A program made the translations under genes and the position numbers. A model generated the notes under the pieces. It did not search any database, was not told the DNA's origin, and was given only the letters and a program-made list of their open reading frames with translations. 26,633 nucleotides of DNA from Branchiostoma floridae (taxonomy: Eukaryota; Chordata; Leptocardii; Amphioxiformes; Branchiostomatidae). The stretch lies in assembly GCF_000003815.2 (NCBI RefSeq), contig NC_049981.1:4727217-4753849 (forward strand), read 5' to 3'. Below, piece after piece: positions 8,120 through 19,620 of the stretch. Every line of letters begins with the position of its first letter. Position 1 is the stretch's first letter.

Positions 8120-9435
8120 CCTACAACAAATTAGCATTCGTGCAAAATTGAATATACTTGCCGCAAGAATGGTAAGGTTACTCCGGCAAAAGAAGAAATA
8201 ACGATATGGGCTAACGAGTCTTACAGCGAAGCATAGAAATCACAGCTTGGCACATGAATAGCTATGTGCCCAAGTTATTAGTCAGCTTGCCGCAATGTTT
8301 ACAACAACGATAACAAAACAAACACTCTGGCAATATTACAATAGCAATAATACCCAGTAGAGCCCTGTAGTATAACACAGTAATCATTGCCAGGAATATG
8401 CTAAATGTTTAAATTTGACTAATGTACCTCATGTCCTAGCGTGTCTCAAAATCAAAGAGCCTGTGTCTAGGATACTAAGACCCAATAAGTATCCAGACAT
8501 AAACAAGGAACAGCGAAGATAACATAAGTTGGCACTTGCCACACTTTGAACTTACCAGGTTATTTCTTTAGCTTTGAAAGCAACTATCTAGGAGTCAACA
8601 ACAGGCTAACCAAATGGATAACCATAAGTATAAATATAAACAAATGCTAGGGAACTGAATGTACAACACTTAAGTAAGAGTCTATTATGGAGCAAAAGGT
8701 GTATATGTCACAGGTTCTGGGCATTTAATATACCGCGAGATAGTTATTAATATGATCTGTAAAGTAACAACGTGTTTCTTAGATCTTCTTCCGTTCTCAG
8801 TTAGGTTATGTCAACTGTATCTAGAACATATGTAACTATCCATATAGCAAGTACATTAAGGATAATGACACATATTTTGATAAACAACACTTTCTTTCTT
8901 TATTATTATTATTATTTTTATAAACAACACTTATGCAGATAATACATGGCCGTTCACCACTGTACTATTACAAAATTAAGTGTACTACAGTGTCATAGAA
9001 AAGTATGACCAGGAGAAACATGTTTTAGCAATCCTATCAATTGGATCTGTTTCAAGGCTGATGAAAGATGTAGTAGTTCTTGAATGGTAACCCTACATTC
9101 CTGAAATTTATCAAGGGACAGTCGTGCCCCCAATATTACTCAGTGTAGTAAGGTCGTTGTTGTTTTTGGATGAGTTTATCTTCTGCCAGTGGTACTCCCA
9201 CATCCTGATCCCTATCACTGGAAACTGTAAGATCACGTTCATAAGATGCGTATGTGCTATTATCGAACATAAAAACATCAGTAATATAAGTGGGAAAACA
9301 TATGTTCAACTTCCTTACTGCTATCCAATGAAGCGCGGTGCTAACTGTTACAACGATGGCACGTGCGCAAGACGTAAAATATCCCACGGGCAAACGCCAA
9401 ATGTAATAGTAACCATCTTTAAAGAAGAAACCTAA
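8120..9435. other. AT-rich intergenic stretch
   Basis: No supported gene. It holds an (ATT)n microsatellite near 8903. An open frame at 9124-9435 has cysteines but no recognisable domain, no splice context and no homologous copy in the window. Confidence 0.45.
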
Positions 9436-10470
9436 CAGATGTCTGCTGGTAACACTCCCAGCAGGCTGATCCTACATGTCCTTCACAAATCACCCCATTT
9501 GTAGAGCTGGGCAGTAGGCCTGCTGGTAACCTACCTAGCAGGCTGGTCCTACATGTCCTTCACAAATCACCCCATTTGTAGAGATGGGCAGTAGGCCTGC
9601 TGGTAACCTACCTAGTAGACTGGTCCTACGTGTGCTTCACGAGTCACACCACTTGTAGAGCTGGGCAGTAGGCCTGCTGGTAACCTACCTAGCAGACTGG
9701 TCCTACATGTGCTTCACGAGTCACCCCACTTGTAGAGCTGGGCAGTAGGCCTGCTGGTAACCTACCTAGCAGACTGGTCCTACATGTGCTTCACGAGTCA
9801 CCCCACTTGTAGAGCTGGGCAGTAGGCCTGCTGGTAACCTACCTAGCAGACTGGTCCTACATGTGCTTCACGAGTCACCCCACTTGTAGAGCTGGGCAGT
9901 AGGCCTGCTGGTAACCTACCTAGCAGACTGGTCCTACATGCCCTTCACGAGTCATCCCACTTGTAGAGATAGGCAGTAGGCCTGCTGGTAACCTACCTAG
10001 CAGACTGGTCCTACATGTGCTTCACGAGTCACACCACTTGTAGAGCTGGGCAGTAGGCCTGCTGGTAACCTACCTAGCAGACTGGTCCTACATGTGCTTC
10101 ACGAGTCATCCCACTTGTAGAGCTGGGCAGTAGGCCTGCTGGTAACCTACCTAGTAGACTGGTCCTACATGTGCTTCACGAGTCACCCCACTTGTAGAGC
10201 TGGGCAGTAGGCCTGCTGGTAACCTACCTAGCAGACTGGTCCTACATGTGCTTCACGAGTCATCCCACTTGTAGAGCTGGGCAGTAGGCCTGCTGGTAAC
10301 CTACCTAGCAGACTGGTCCTACATGTGCTTCACGAGTCATCCCACTTGTAGAGCTGGGCAGTAGGCCTGCTGGTAACATTCCTAGCAGGCTGGTCCTACA
10401 TGTCTTTCGCAAGTCACCCCACTTGTAGAGCTGGGCAGTAGGCCTGCTGGTAGCCTACCTAGCACGCTGG
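9436..10470. repeat. 77-bp minisatellite, about 13 copies
   Basis: Tandem units anchored by GTAGGCCTGCTGGTAACC recur with an exact 77-bp period (for example 9671 and 9748). The central copies are nearly identical; the outer ones diverge, as expected of arrays that homogenise by unequal exchange. Each unit holds two potential hairpins: CTGCT with AGCAG, and a five-base stem around CACCCC. Substitutions in the second stem are partly compensatory. Confidence 0.95.
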
Positions 10471-11109
10471 TGTTGTCCGCCGATGTTGTTCTCGGTAGAA
10501 CAAATGTTGTATGTTGTAGTAGGGGGAACAATTGAAGTCGTACTAGAAGGAGTGTGGCAATGACGGCTGAAGGTCCGTTACTTGTCACTTTGCGTTCTTC
10601 CTTCCGTCGTTCGGGCTGGCGGTATCGATGGAACTCAGAACAAGGAGAAAAAATAAATCAAGTAATTGATGAAGAATGTTTCGACAAAGCAAATGTAATA
10701 ACAGTCATGATTCAACATAGTATGTGATCGAATATATTGTGAGATAGTAAAATTCTATGTGATCGCTGCAAGAAACATTAAAATAGCATACCACAATATA
10801 ACGTATAAAATCATCCTTCATATGTATAATGTACAAACTTAGATGCAGATGACCATATACGAACTATCACTCACTGGCGTCCTTAGGTAACTCACCATCA
10901 GGAATCCAGTCTGTTTTAGCGGTAGACTCTCATAACTCAAACTGTGACACACCAATGTCAACATTCCATGTCCAAGAACACATAATTGAGGGGGGGGGGG
11001 GGATAGCATCCCTCAAATCGACAGTCCTACCGTTTCCACGCCAAGGATTACCCTGTTGCCCAAACCTCTCACTGTGTCAGATTTTGTTCTGAGAATCTCA
11101 ATCAATAAA
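10471..11109. other. Unassigned stretch between minisatellites
   Basis: No gene recognised. It includes a run of 13 G at 10990-11002. Nothing else supportable. Confidence 0.4.
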
Positions 11110-12278
11110 TAATCAAATAAGAGAATGGTCTGTGAGTCATACAGTCACACGGCCAAATATATAACCTATGCTAGCCCTCCTACCTGGTCACACAGGTAAA
11201 AAAAGATAAGAGAATGGTCTGTGAGTCATACGGACGCACAGCCAAAATTAACCTGTGATAACGCTGGCAGGTGGCACAGGTAGATGAAATAAGAAAATGG
11301 TCTGTGAGTCATACGGTCGCACAGCCATAAATAATCTGTGAGTTATACGTTGTCACAGGTAAATAAAAATAAGAAAATGGACTGTGAGTCATACGGTCGC
11401 ACTGCCATAAATAACCTGTGTTAACCCTTCAAGTAGGTGGCACAGGTAAATAAAAATAAGAAAATGGTCTGTGAGTCATACGGTCGCACAGCCATAAATA
11501 ACCTGTGTTAACCCTTCAAGCAGGTGGCACAGGTAAATAAAAATAAGAAAATGGTCTGTGAGTCATACGGTCGCACAGCCATAAATAACCTGTGAGTTAT
11601 ACGTTCTCACAGGTAAATAAAAATAAGAAAATGGACTGTGAGTCATACGGTCGCACAGCCATGAATAACCTGTGTTAACCCTTCAAGCAGGTGGCACAGG
11701 TAAATAATATAAGAGGATGGTCTATGAGTCAAACGGTCGATCAGTCAATTATAACCTGTGAGTTATACGTTCTCACAGGTAAATAAAATAAGAAAATGGT
11801 CTGTGAGTCATACGGTCGCACAACCATGAATAACCTGTGTTAACCCTTCAAGCAGGTGGCACAGGTAAATAATATAAGAGGATGGTCTATGAGTCAAACG
11901 GTCGCTCAGTCAATAATAACATGTGAGTTATACGTTCTCACAGGTAAATAAAATAAGAAAATGGTCTGTGAGTCATACGGTCGCACAACCATGAATAACC
12001 TGTGTTAACCCTTCAAGCAGGTGGCACAGGTAAATAATATAAGAGGATGGTCTATGAGTCAAACGGTCGCTCAGTCAATAATAACATGTGAGTTATACGT
12101 TCTCACAGGTAAATAAAATAAGAAAATGGTCTGTGAGTCATACGGTCGCACAACCATGAATAACCTGTGTTAACCCTTCAAGCAGGTGGCACAGGTAAAT
12201 AATATAAGAGGATGGTCCATGAGTCAAACGGTCGCTCAGTCAATTATAACCTGTGAGTTATACGTTTACACAGATAAA
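11110..12278. repeat. Hairpin minisatellite: 80/86-bp monomers in a 165-bp higher-order repeat
   Basis: Fourteen monomers begin at a GAGAATGG or GAAAATGG anchor (first 11121, last 12208). Spacing is 80-89 bp at the left and then alternates 86, 79, 86, 79 from about 11627, giving a 165-bp dimeric unit. Each monomer has two palindromic halves: CTGTGAGTCATACGG...CACAG and CTGTGAGTTATACG...CACAG, so the ancestral unit is probably about 40 bp. In the long monomer the second hairpin loop is replaced by TTAACCCTTCAAGCAGGTGG. Confidence 0.92.
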
Positions 12279-12290
12279 TGGGTAGCTGGT

Positions 12291-12734
12291 TTCACCTGCC
12301 GAACAATCCTTCTGGGAACTGAATTGTTACATGTTTACTACTACTTGAATTCTTCGTTTCTTCTCAGGCGACACCAACTTTTTAGGGGGTGAAATCACAC
12401 CAGTGACTATAATGATCTCCCAATCGGTTAAGCAACATGAAAGTTGCGGTGCATCTTTTTTAAACATTACAGGGGTTGTGAAAAATGAAGGAACCAGTGA
12501 TGTTGACTATAATTTGCCCCATATCAGGTCGTAAAGGCAGGCGACAGCATTTTTTACATTTCAATAAGAACAAGCCTAATGTGTCCCTGCCTTTGTTTCC
12601 ACCCTGTAGACAGTCTGGGATTTCTAATTAATCTATGTATTTATAGGGTACAATTCACCCTTGTAGCTACTGGGATGGTCACAGTAGGGAATACTTCCTT
12701 GGTACTTTACCCAGGGAACACGGGATTCCTGTTT
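12291..12734. other. Non-repetitive island between two related minisatellite blocks
   Basis: About 440 bp separate two arrays of the same minisatellite family. I see no gene. It may be an insertion that split one array, but no terminal repeats or target duplication are obvious. Confidence 0.35.
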
Positions 12735-13165
12735 AAGAGAATGGTCTGAGAGTCACACAGTCATAGAGCCAAAATAACCTGTGGTAACCCTCCTATCAGG
12801 TCGCACAGGTAAATAGAATAAGAGAATGGTCTGTGAGCCATACAGCCACACAGCCGAAATATAACATATAAGTCCTACTTTCGGACAGGTAAATAGAATA
12901 AGAGAATGGTCTGTGAGCCATACAGCCACACAGCCGAAATATAACATATAAGTCCTACTTTCGGACAGGTAAATAGAATAAGAGAATGGTCTGTGAGCCA
13001 TACAGCCACACAGCCGAAATATCACATGTGAGTCCTACTTTCGCATAGGTAAATAGAATAAAAGAATGGTCTGTGAGCCATACGGTCACACAGCCTACAC
13101 ATAACCTGTGAGTCATACTTTTGCACCGGTAAATAGAAAAGAAGAAAAATGGTCTGTACGGTGAC
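12735..13165. repeat. Second block of the hairpin minisatellite, 80-bp period
   Basis: Anchors at 12738, 12822, 12902, 12982 and 13062 give five or more units with an exact 80-bp period in the centre. The units are related to 11110-12278 (GAATGGTCTGTGAGCCATAC and CACACAGCC) but homogenised to a different variant, with CTACTTTCGGACAGG in the second half. Confidence 0.9.
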
Positions 13166-13483
13166 ACATTCTAGAATTAACTTCGCAGTATTGAGTCAAC
13201 GATCAGCCATGAACAAATACTAACTGTGAGCCATACGGTCACACAGCAGAATTATCTTTATGATAAATAAACCAGGTCACATAACGGGTAAAGAGCATGA
13301 CCTGATACTGAGCTAATTTCATGATGTATAAACCCAAGGAGGTTTAAAAAATCATAACAGGCAAAAACCTGACTTGTTACCGGCAATAATTAATTTTCCA
13401 ATTAAAAAGAAACAAAATATGATACAAAATGATCCACAATAATCAGCTAACCAAACTCACTCGGGACTGGGTGGGAGGGCACA

Positions 13484-13708
13484 AAAACATGCGATTAACT
13501 CCCCAATACAGGCGTGGAGCTCGGGGAATTTTAAACTGCCCTTCTTCTATCTCTGTCAAGAATGATTCAGCGTTCGAATCTCTGAACACTGCTTGTTGTT
13601 TGAAGGGCGCTGATTGGTTGTTCGAAAAGAACTTCGGTTTGATGATTGGCCCTGTAACGTTGGGCCGAATCAAAATATATCGGCCGTCACGTCCGGCCTA
13701 AATTTTTA
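13484..13708. repeat. Dispersed repeat A, copy 1, fused to repeat B
   Basis: About 225 bp from AAACATGCGATTAACTCC to CCTAAATTTTTATTT recur at 15700-15928. It contains two inverted CCAAT motifs (GATTGGTTG, GATTGGCC) and so looks promoter-like. Here it runs directly into repeat B at 13709, whereas copy 2 continues into unrelated sequence. Confidence 0.75.
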
Positions 13709-13998
13709 TTTTTGTTTCACAAAAATGAATTTATGCCTACCTTCTCGGCCGTTATAGTTATTCAGAAAGAACCCATAATCACTCCACACAATATTTCTTG
13801 GTGGGAATACCAGCAACTTTTATTGTTTGGCATAAAGCATAACAAATACGAGAAACTTTACAAACCAAAGTGGAAATCATTTTGCACAAATTGTCATGCC
13901 TGACATAATACGATCATTACACTTATTGTGTATCTGAAAATGTTTTACAAACGTTGTAATATTCTAACCAACAATCAATCACGATTTTTCCACCCGCC
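13709..13998. repeat. Dispersed repeat B, copy 2
   Basis: Same orientation as 7832-8119 and nearly identical. It ends at the same point, CCACCCGCC, after which the two loci differ completely, which defines a sharp boundary. Confidence 0.8.
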
Positions 13999-14696
13999 AA
14001 TGGAGCGATAGCGACGAAAACCCCCCCAAAGCGAGCCGCTAGGCGATTTAGAAAGGCCAGTAAGGTAGGCATGAACAAAATGATGATCCCTGGAAACGTG
14101 ACCATCAGATTCAGATACCCCTTTCCACGATACAGTGCTGTTTCTCTCATGAACAAATAAATGCCATACAATAAGCACTCATAAACACCGGATAGTGAAA
14201 TTTCCCCTCCTGATTTACCTTGATTCATTTATGCACAATGTCAAAATTTTGAAATCCACTCTGTGGTACTTCTGTCGTCACTGTTAAACAGTAGTCTGAG
14301 GTTACGATACAAAGATTCAAAATAACCATCTGTGACATTGCTTTAATGCTTGAAAGTCCTGAATTCCATTTTTCCTCGCCAGGATTTATAGCGTTATAGA
14401 TTCTATGCAAAGTTTTGGAATCGTGTGGATACATAAGATAACGTTAGTAACGGCACGGAACTTTAATCGGATGCAACTTTAATCAGACACTTTTGAAAAC
14501 CCATCTGTCAGTCAAAAACTAGCTCCGGTATGCAAAGTTTTTTCAGTGCTTTACAAAATCGGTAAGGTATACGACTTAAAACCTTGTTAATTAAGTTTGA
14601 GCCCACAAAGATTGCACATTGCAACGACAAGTTAATCAATCTTCCGGTATGTTTTCAAGCCAATAAATAATTCGTGGGAGAGGGGCAGCGTTTGGA
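13999..14696. other. Unassigned stretch
   Basis: No supported gene. A minus-strand open frame (14228 down to 13923) looks hydrophobic and membrane-like but crosses the boundary of repeat B and matches no family I recognise. Confidence 0.35.
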
Positions 14697-15038
14697 GTTT
14701 CAAGAAATTATAATTTACATCCTCACATTACACTTTTATCATCACAGAGAATATAAAACAAGTTAATAAAATGTCCGTCTAAGGCAACCGATATGCCCTG
14801 AAGTGTCCTTCTTTCAAGTACATCTCCAGTCTTTGTCAATCTAAATTGGGCGGAAATCAGAACACGTGTTTCAAGAAATTATACTTTACATCCTCACATT
14901 ACACTTTTATCATCACAGAGAATATAAAACAAATTAATAAAATGTCCGTCTAAGGCAACCGATATGCCCTGAAGTGTCCTTCTTTCAAGTACATCTCCAG
15001 TCTTTGTCAATCTAAATTGGGCGGAAATCAGAACACGT
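14697..15038. repeat. 171-bp perfect-register tandem duplication
   Basis: 14697-14867 and 14868-15038 are nearly identical copies (GTTTCAAGAAATTATA to CAGAACACGT) with only a few substitutions. This is a recent simple duplication; no coding content. Confidence 0.92.
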
Positions 15039-15699
15039 GCCATTTTGAGTCATGCCTCAGCACGCCATTTCACCCCTATTATTGAAAATGCTCACATCCA
15101 AAGCTAGCAGTACGGACCTCACGGCCATACCAACAGCACCCACGTGGGGAACGTACAGTAGAGAGTCTGTAATGTGTTATTCGAACCCTATTTGATATTG
15201 AACGCCTGTATGAAGTTCCCTCATCCTGACTAGAAACGTTCAGATAAACACCAAATCGCAGTTATACTACCCTTGACTTCACAGTTTTCAGTCAAGTAAA
15301 TCTGTAAAAAGTTTCGTGAAGACTCCATGGCCTTTTCGTCACCCACGCTGACAACAGTTCTTTGTAACACAAACAATCGTCTGCTGTTCGCTTCCCGTCT
15401 TGCTATTAGTAGACTAGTGACTGAGATAAACTGTGAATGAACACAGGCTACATACCCTAAGACTTATATGGATAAAAAAGAAAGACCCGGGGCATCAGTG
15501 TACATGTGCCCGGAAAGTTTCCAAACTCATATTGTGGAATCGAACGTTACCAATGTCAAGATACGAATATCTCACTTACCGCAACAGTGTACGTTAACGT
15601 TCAAATCCAGCGCTGTAATTTCCCCAAAGAGACGATTCACAAAACAACAAAAGATAAGATTTCCATTTCACAAAAACACGCGATTAACTCACAAACACA
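15039..15699. other. Unassigned stretch
   Basis: No gene or repeat that I can support. An open frame from 15468 runs into repeat A and is probably fortuitous. Confidence 0.35.
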
Positions 15700-15928
15700 A
15701 AAACATGCGATTAACTCCCCAATACAGGCGTGGAGCTCGGGGAATTTCAAACTGCCCTTCTTCTATCTCTGTCAAGAATGATTCAGCGTTCGAATCTCTG
15801 AACACTGCTTGTTGTTTGAAGGGCGCTGATTGGTTGTTCGAAAAGAACTTCGGTTTGATGCTTGGCCCCTGTAACGTTGGGCCAAATCAAAATATATCGG
15901 CCGTCACGTTCGACCTAAATTTTTATTT
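15700..15928. repeat. Dispersed repeat A, copy 2
   Basis: Matches 13484-13708 with few changes. It is followed by a TATA-like CTTATAAAAC (about 15936), so CCAAT and TATA motifs occur in promoter-like order on the + strand; no downstream coding exon is recognised. Confidence 0.7.
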
Positions 15929-16429
15929 AAATCGCTTATAAAACGCGTGCAAATCAACTCATTCAGGACTTATATTGTCGGCAATTAATATCTCCAGCTT
16001 TGTGTCTTAGGGATTTTTGGAATGGAGGCAATTTTGAATTACTAGTCTTTGAGTGTGAAAATTGAAAAAAAAATGACGATTTTTCGACCTTATCTTGGCT
16101 GTAAAAATAGTTTTAAGTAGAATTTGAAAACTCCCTAAGACAGAGAGTTTGATCTTGATATCATTACCTATATGATATAAAAGTTTTGGGTTTTCAGTCA
16201 ACTTTAGGAGCAATCTAAATATGGTATTTATAATTTTGGTCCACCAAACACCCTTTGTAAATCAACCGACTAGGCACATTTCAGAAACCATTTAGACGAA
16301 ACTGTGCAGCACACGTACATGGTAAGATTTGACGTGTACACACTGCTAGTTTTCATTTGATATCGACGAGGTAAATGCGAGGGGTTGCTTTTCTAATTAT
16401 CATGATCTGTTGGATGATGTTCCAGTCAC

Positions 16430-18060
16430 TGTCAGGTTCCCCGGTGCTCGCGCGCGGGAGCCCCGATAATGCTAACGTCACATTAAAATTTGCACAAAGA
16501 GGTCCGGCCGGGTAGGTTAGGGGCTGAATTGTTGCACTTTCGGGCGAGTCCCCGTGAGACCCCCGGCGGCTGCCGGGCTATTTTGGGGCTCGGGCGGGGC
16601 CCCGGTTGATTCTAAGTCGGACATAAAATCAATCGGGGCCCGGGCAGGAAGATACGCCGAATCAAAGCCGTCAACTAACCGTGAACACATCGGTAGGGTC
16701 CCCTACAGTACCTTCCCGGTACCCGCTCGGTACTCCGGCGGTACTCGACGGTACAGGCCCAACCTTCTTGTATTACAAACTATTGCACCCGTTGTGTCAT
16801 CCCGGAACACCGCCGGGGCCGCTGACGGGGTCCCTCGGTCATCAAACAAGACAATTTGGGCCATGGTCACATTTCCACATAGGGACCCTGCCGGGTAATT
16901 TACGGACTATTTTTTGGCTCTTCCGGTCGGGGTCCTGCTGGTCTCCCAGCGGCGGCCGGGTTATTTTTGGTCTCGGGCGGGGCCCCGTTTGGTTTTAAGT
17001 CGGACTTGAAATGAACCGGGGTCCCAGCGGGGAAATTATTAAGGAAATGTCATCAGTAGAACACTAATTTTCTACTCTTCTCAATGAAAGGTACCACAAG
17101 CATAAGGCGCATAAAGGACTTAAAGTCGCAAGAATGTTCTCGCATTTATAGCTTGCTCATCAGCGTATCGTAGACCCAAAAACATGGTTCGGAGCCTAAC
17201 CCAACATATTCTTCACTGGCACTGCCGTTCCGCTTGTCTCTCCTCTTCCACTACCCATGTAGCAAGAACAAGGATGAAACGGTGACGAGCCGTCGCCACC
17301 CAAGTGGCATGTGCTCGATCACCCTGTCAGTCGAAGTGCAGTGGCATTTTCCGCTTCTAGTAGTGTTAGTACCTCGTGGCACAGTTGCGAAAGTCAACGA
17401 AGACGAGCTAACGAATGCTTATATACCCCCCCCCCCCAAAAAAAAATGATGGTCCTGGTTCGCGGGGCGTACGACAGGGACCATACAGTTATTTACAAGG
17501 GGTGAATCGACCGACCCACTGCCAGACCCCTACGGGGTACCCGTGGACATCCACAGGGCAGCTCACGGTTGCCTGCCGAACATCGAGCAATAAAGGGTTA
17601 ATGCATACGACTATTGCACGGAAGCCGCCGGAATGCCCACCGGAGCCCCCCGGGACCTCTAACGGGACGCGTGAAGAAAAAGTGATTTGTGACTACGTGA
17701 GCCGATGTCTACCCGGCTTCAGAGCCCGACCGGGGCCTACATCGGTTAGACACCGCACGGACCCCCTATGTAATGTGACGTAGGCCTAACCCGATACCAT
17801 ACATTCGAATGAAAACTTTGGGGCCAAATTTGACCATCGTGTAAAAGGCATCAACATACTCAAAGTGTCAAAATAAGATTCATGGGCATGTATTTCTATG
17901 TATACACTTTAATAATCATTTCTTAAAACATCCCGGCCGGGCCCCGGTGACCCAAGTCTTCGCTAACAAGGTATCATGTCTACCGTGGATATGCCAAGCT
18001 CTCTTCGGGATAGATTACCTCTCTGCCGCCGGGGTAATCTTTAAAGCCCGGTAGGAATCT
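16430..18060. repeat. GC-rich repeat block
   Basis: A GC-rich island in AT-rich surroundings, full of CCGGG, CGGGGCCC and GGTAC motifs. Segments at about 16571-16648 and 16956-17033 are related direct repeats (GCCGGG, TTTTGG, CTCGGGCGGGGCCCCG, TTCTAAGTCGGAC). The end at 17810-17950 is an inverted relative of 7183-7460. Open frames here are Pro/Gly/Arg-rich and look like by-products of base composition. It includes a C12A9 run at about 17427-17447. Confidence 0.5.
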
Positions 18061-19180
18061 TACGCGGTAGGATTTCATTAATCATCCACAATATATATAC
18101 CGTGATTGGATCTGGATCCCAACCGGGTTAAGTCGCTAACCGGGGCGACATATTACATCGGCGGGAGAGAGCTTCGTCTACCCGAAGACAGCCTAACCAA
18201 TTCACGGTAGACTGGATACCAAGTTACGGTTAAACCGGAAAAGTCTAACTCTTGTAATCTGGTCGCAAAAATCATATTATTCCAACCTCACTTTAACTAC
18301 CTACTTTGGTCGCCAAATTTGAATAAAAAAGAATAATTGAATCTGCAGTGTCTCTTTTTCTAACTTTGTTGTGTGTTTGTTGTTCAAATTGTAACGGTAT
18401 CCTAACCACGTACACGTTATGCAAATAGTGGAATACCACATATGATCCGCGTCCTAAAGAAATAGTCCACTATTGTCGGATTTTATATCCCAATGTTTCG
18501 ACCCATTGTTATAATCTCGCAACATTATTTAATAAATAGCACTGTAAATGTTTTTATTTGTTGTGAAAGGCCGCTAATAATAATTAGAAGTAATTCTCTA
18601 CGCTAAAACAAGTAAAATATTTCCAATAGGTTAAGAAGCAATATATGGACAGGATGTACAAAAAGGAGCAAACAAAAAGATCTATGTGAAGGAAATAGAC
18701 CAGAGTTATAGTATGTATGTTTATAGGTGACAGAATATGACGCCTAATTAAGTAATAAAATCCTTATTTTTTACACATATACTATTTTTTCTCATAAAAT
18801 AACATGGTCATGGTTTTAGCATTTTATGGTATCAACAGCTTTGGTTAGAAACTGATAAAAATAAAATAAGTGGAATATGGAAAATTTTAGAGCAAAATGT
18901 GGGTTTTCCTCATTTTCTGCATCAATTATGATGATGAGCATTATGTCCCTACACCAAAACTTGTCATGATATTATTTATGGATTTTTGAGACAGAATTTA
19001 CCTAGTAATAACAAAAAGAAGCACCAGAAATATGACTATAGGCAAAACAAAATGCGGTCAAAAACGACCCCATACGGTCAGATTCGTCGTAAAATGTATC
19101 GGTTGTGTACTTTTATTTGGTAAGCTACATGCAGTATATCAATAAGCGTGGACGTAAATGAAACTTTTAGTATCTGTTTT
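18061..19180. other. AT-rich stretch upstream of the membrane H-lectin gene
   Basis: No gene recognised. The first 200 bp still contain GC-rich blocks; the remainder is AT-rich with stops in all frames. Confidence 0.4.
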
Positions 19181-19397
19181 ACTTTGATACATACGAGTAG
19201 TCTTAAATCAGCTTCTTTATCCCGAAAATTGGTCTGCAACTAACCGAAACACAAAATGTAATTAGCTGCACATTATACAAAAGACGTTCTTTGATAAAAG
19301 GGCAAACATACTCCTTATTATTCAGATTAAGCTTGATTGGACATATTCATGCTTATTTCAATACATGGGTCGGTATCAGCCTGTCAGTACAGTAAAC
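19180..19397 (+). promoter_or_regulatory. Promoter-leader unit P1 of the membrane H-lectin gene
   Basis: It aligns with 25410-25627 and with the three truncated units at 22994-23385, 23386-23766 and 26153-26540: TTGGTCTGCA, AGCAGCACAT-type, TTCTTTGATAAAAGG, a TTATTCAGATTA-type initiator region, TATTTCAATACA and CAGTACAGTAAAC before the ATG. GATAAAAG at 19293-19300 occupies the TATA position. This copy is the most diverged of the five. Confidence 0.6.
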
Positions 19398-19620
19398 ATG
19401 TACAAGCAGGCGGAGCCGGTCCGGTCTCCCGTCTCTGGGCCCGGCAGTGGCCGAACCACCGGGCCGCAGCCTCAATCACCTACTGTCCACCTGAGCGCTT
19501 CAAGGGGGCGTGCTCGCTATGGTAAAGGTGCTACAGGCAAGCGAGAAGAAGACCAAGAAACCTCGGACACGTACGAAGAAGCCGAGGAGGTGAAACGTGA
19601 CGCAACTGACACGTCTGCAG
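19398..19620 (+). CDS. Membrane H-lectin exon 1: cytoplasmic tail
   Basis: It starts at the ATG of CAGTACAGTAAACATG, the start conserved in all five leader copies, and ends at donor GCAG|GTATGT. It encodes 74 residues: MYKQAEPVRSPVSG, proline/serine-rich sequence, a basic patch and an acidic segment DTYEEAEEVKRD. It differs from 25628-25850 by a few residues, all in its first two thirds. Confidence 0.8.

Noticed and set aside
9124-9435. 103-codon open frame with several cysteines
   Set aside because: No signal peptide, domain or splice site; it ends at the minisatellite boundary and overlaps an equally long minus-strand frame.
9436-13165. CRISPR-like regular repeats
   Set aside because: Units are contiguous minisatellite monomers without unique spacers, in a eukaryotic locus.
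12753-13167. Minus-strand repeated open frames (AVWLYGSQTILLFYLP-type)
   Set aside because: Translation of the 80-bp minisatellite; 80 is not a multiple of three, so frames shift from unit to unit.
13923-14228. Hydrophobic minus-strand open frame that looks like a membrane protein fragment
   Set aside because: It crosses the sharp right end of repeat B, matches no family I recognise, and has no supporting exons on either side.
15468-15941. 157-codon open frame
   Set aside because: It runs into dispersed repeat A, which also occurs without this frame at 13484; low complexity and no domain.
16554-17783. Several overlapping + strand open frames rich in Pro, Gly and Arg
   Set aside because: They follow from GC-rich repeats lacking stops; no domain, no splice context, and different frames overlap over the same bases.
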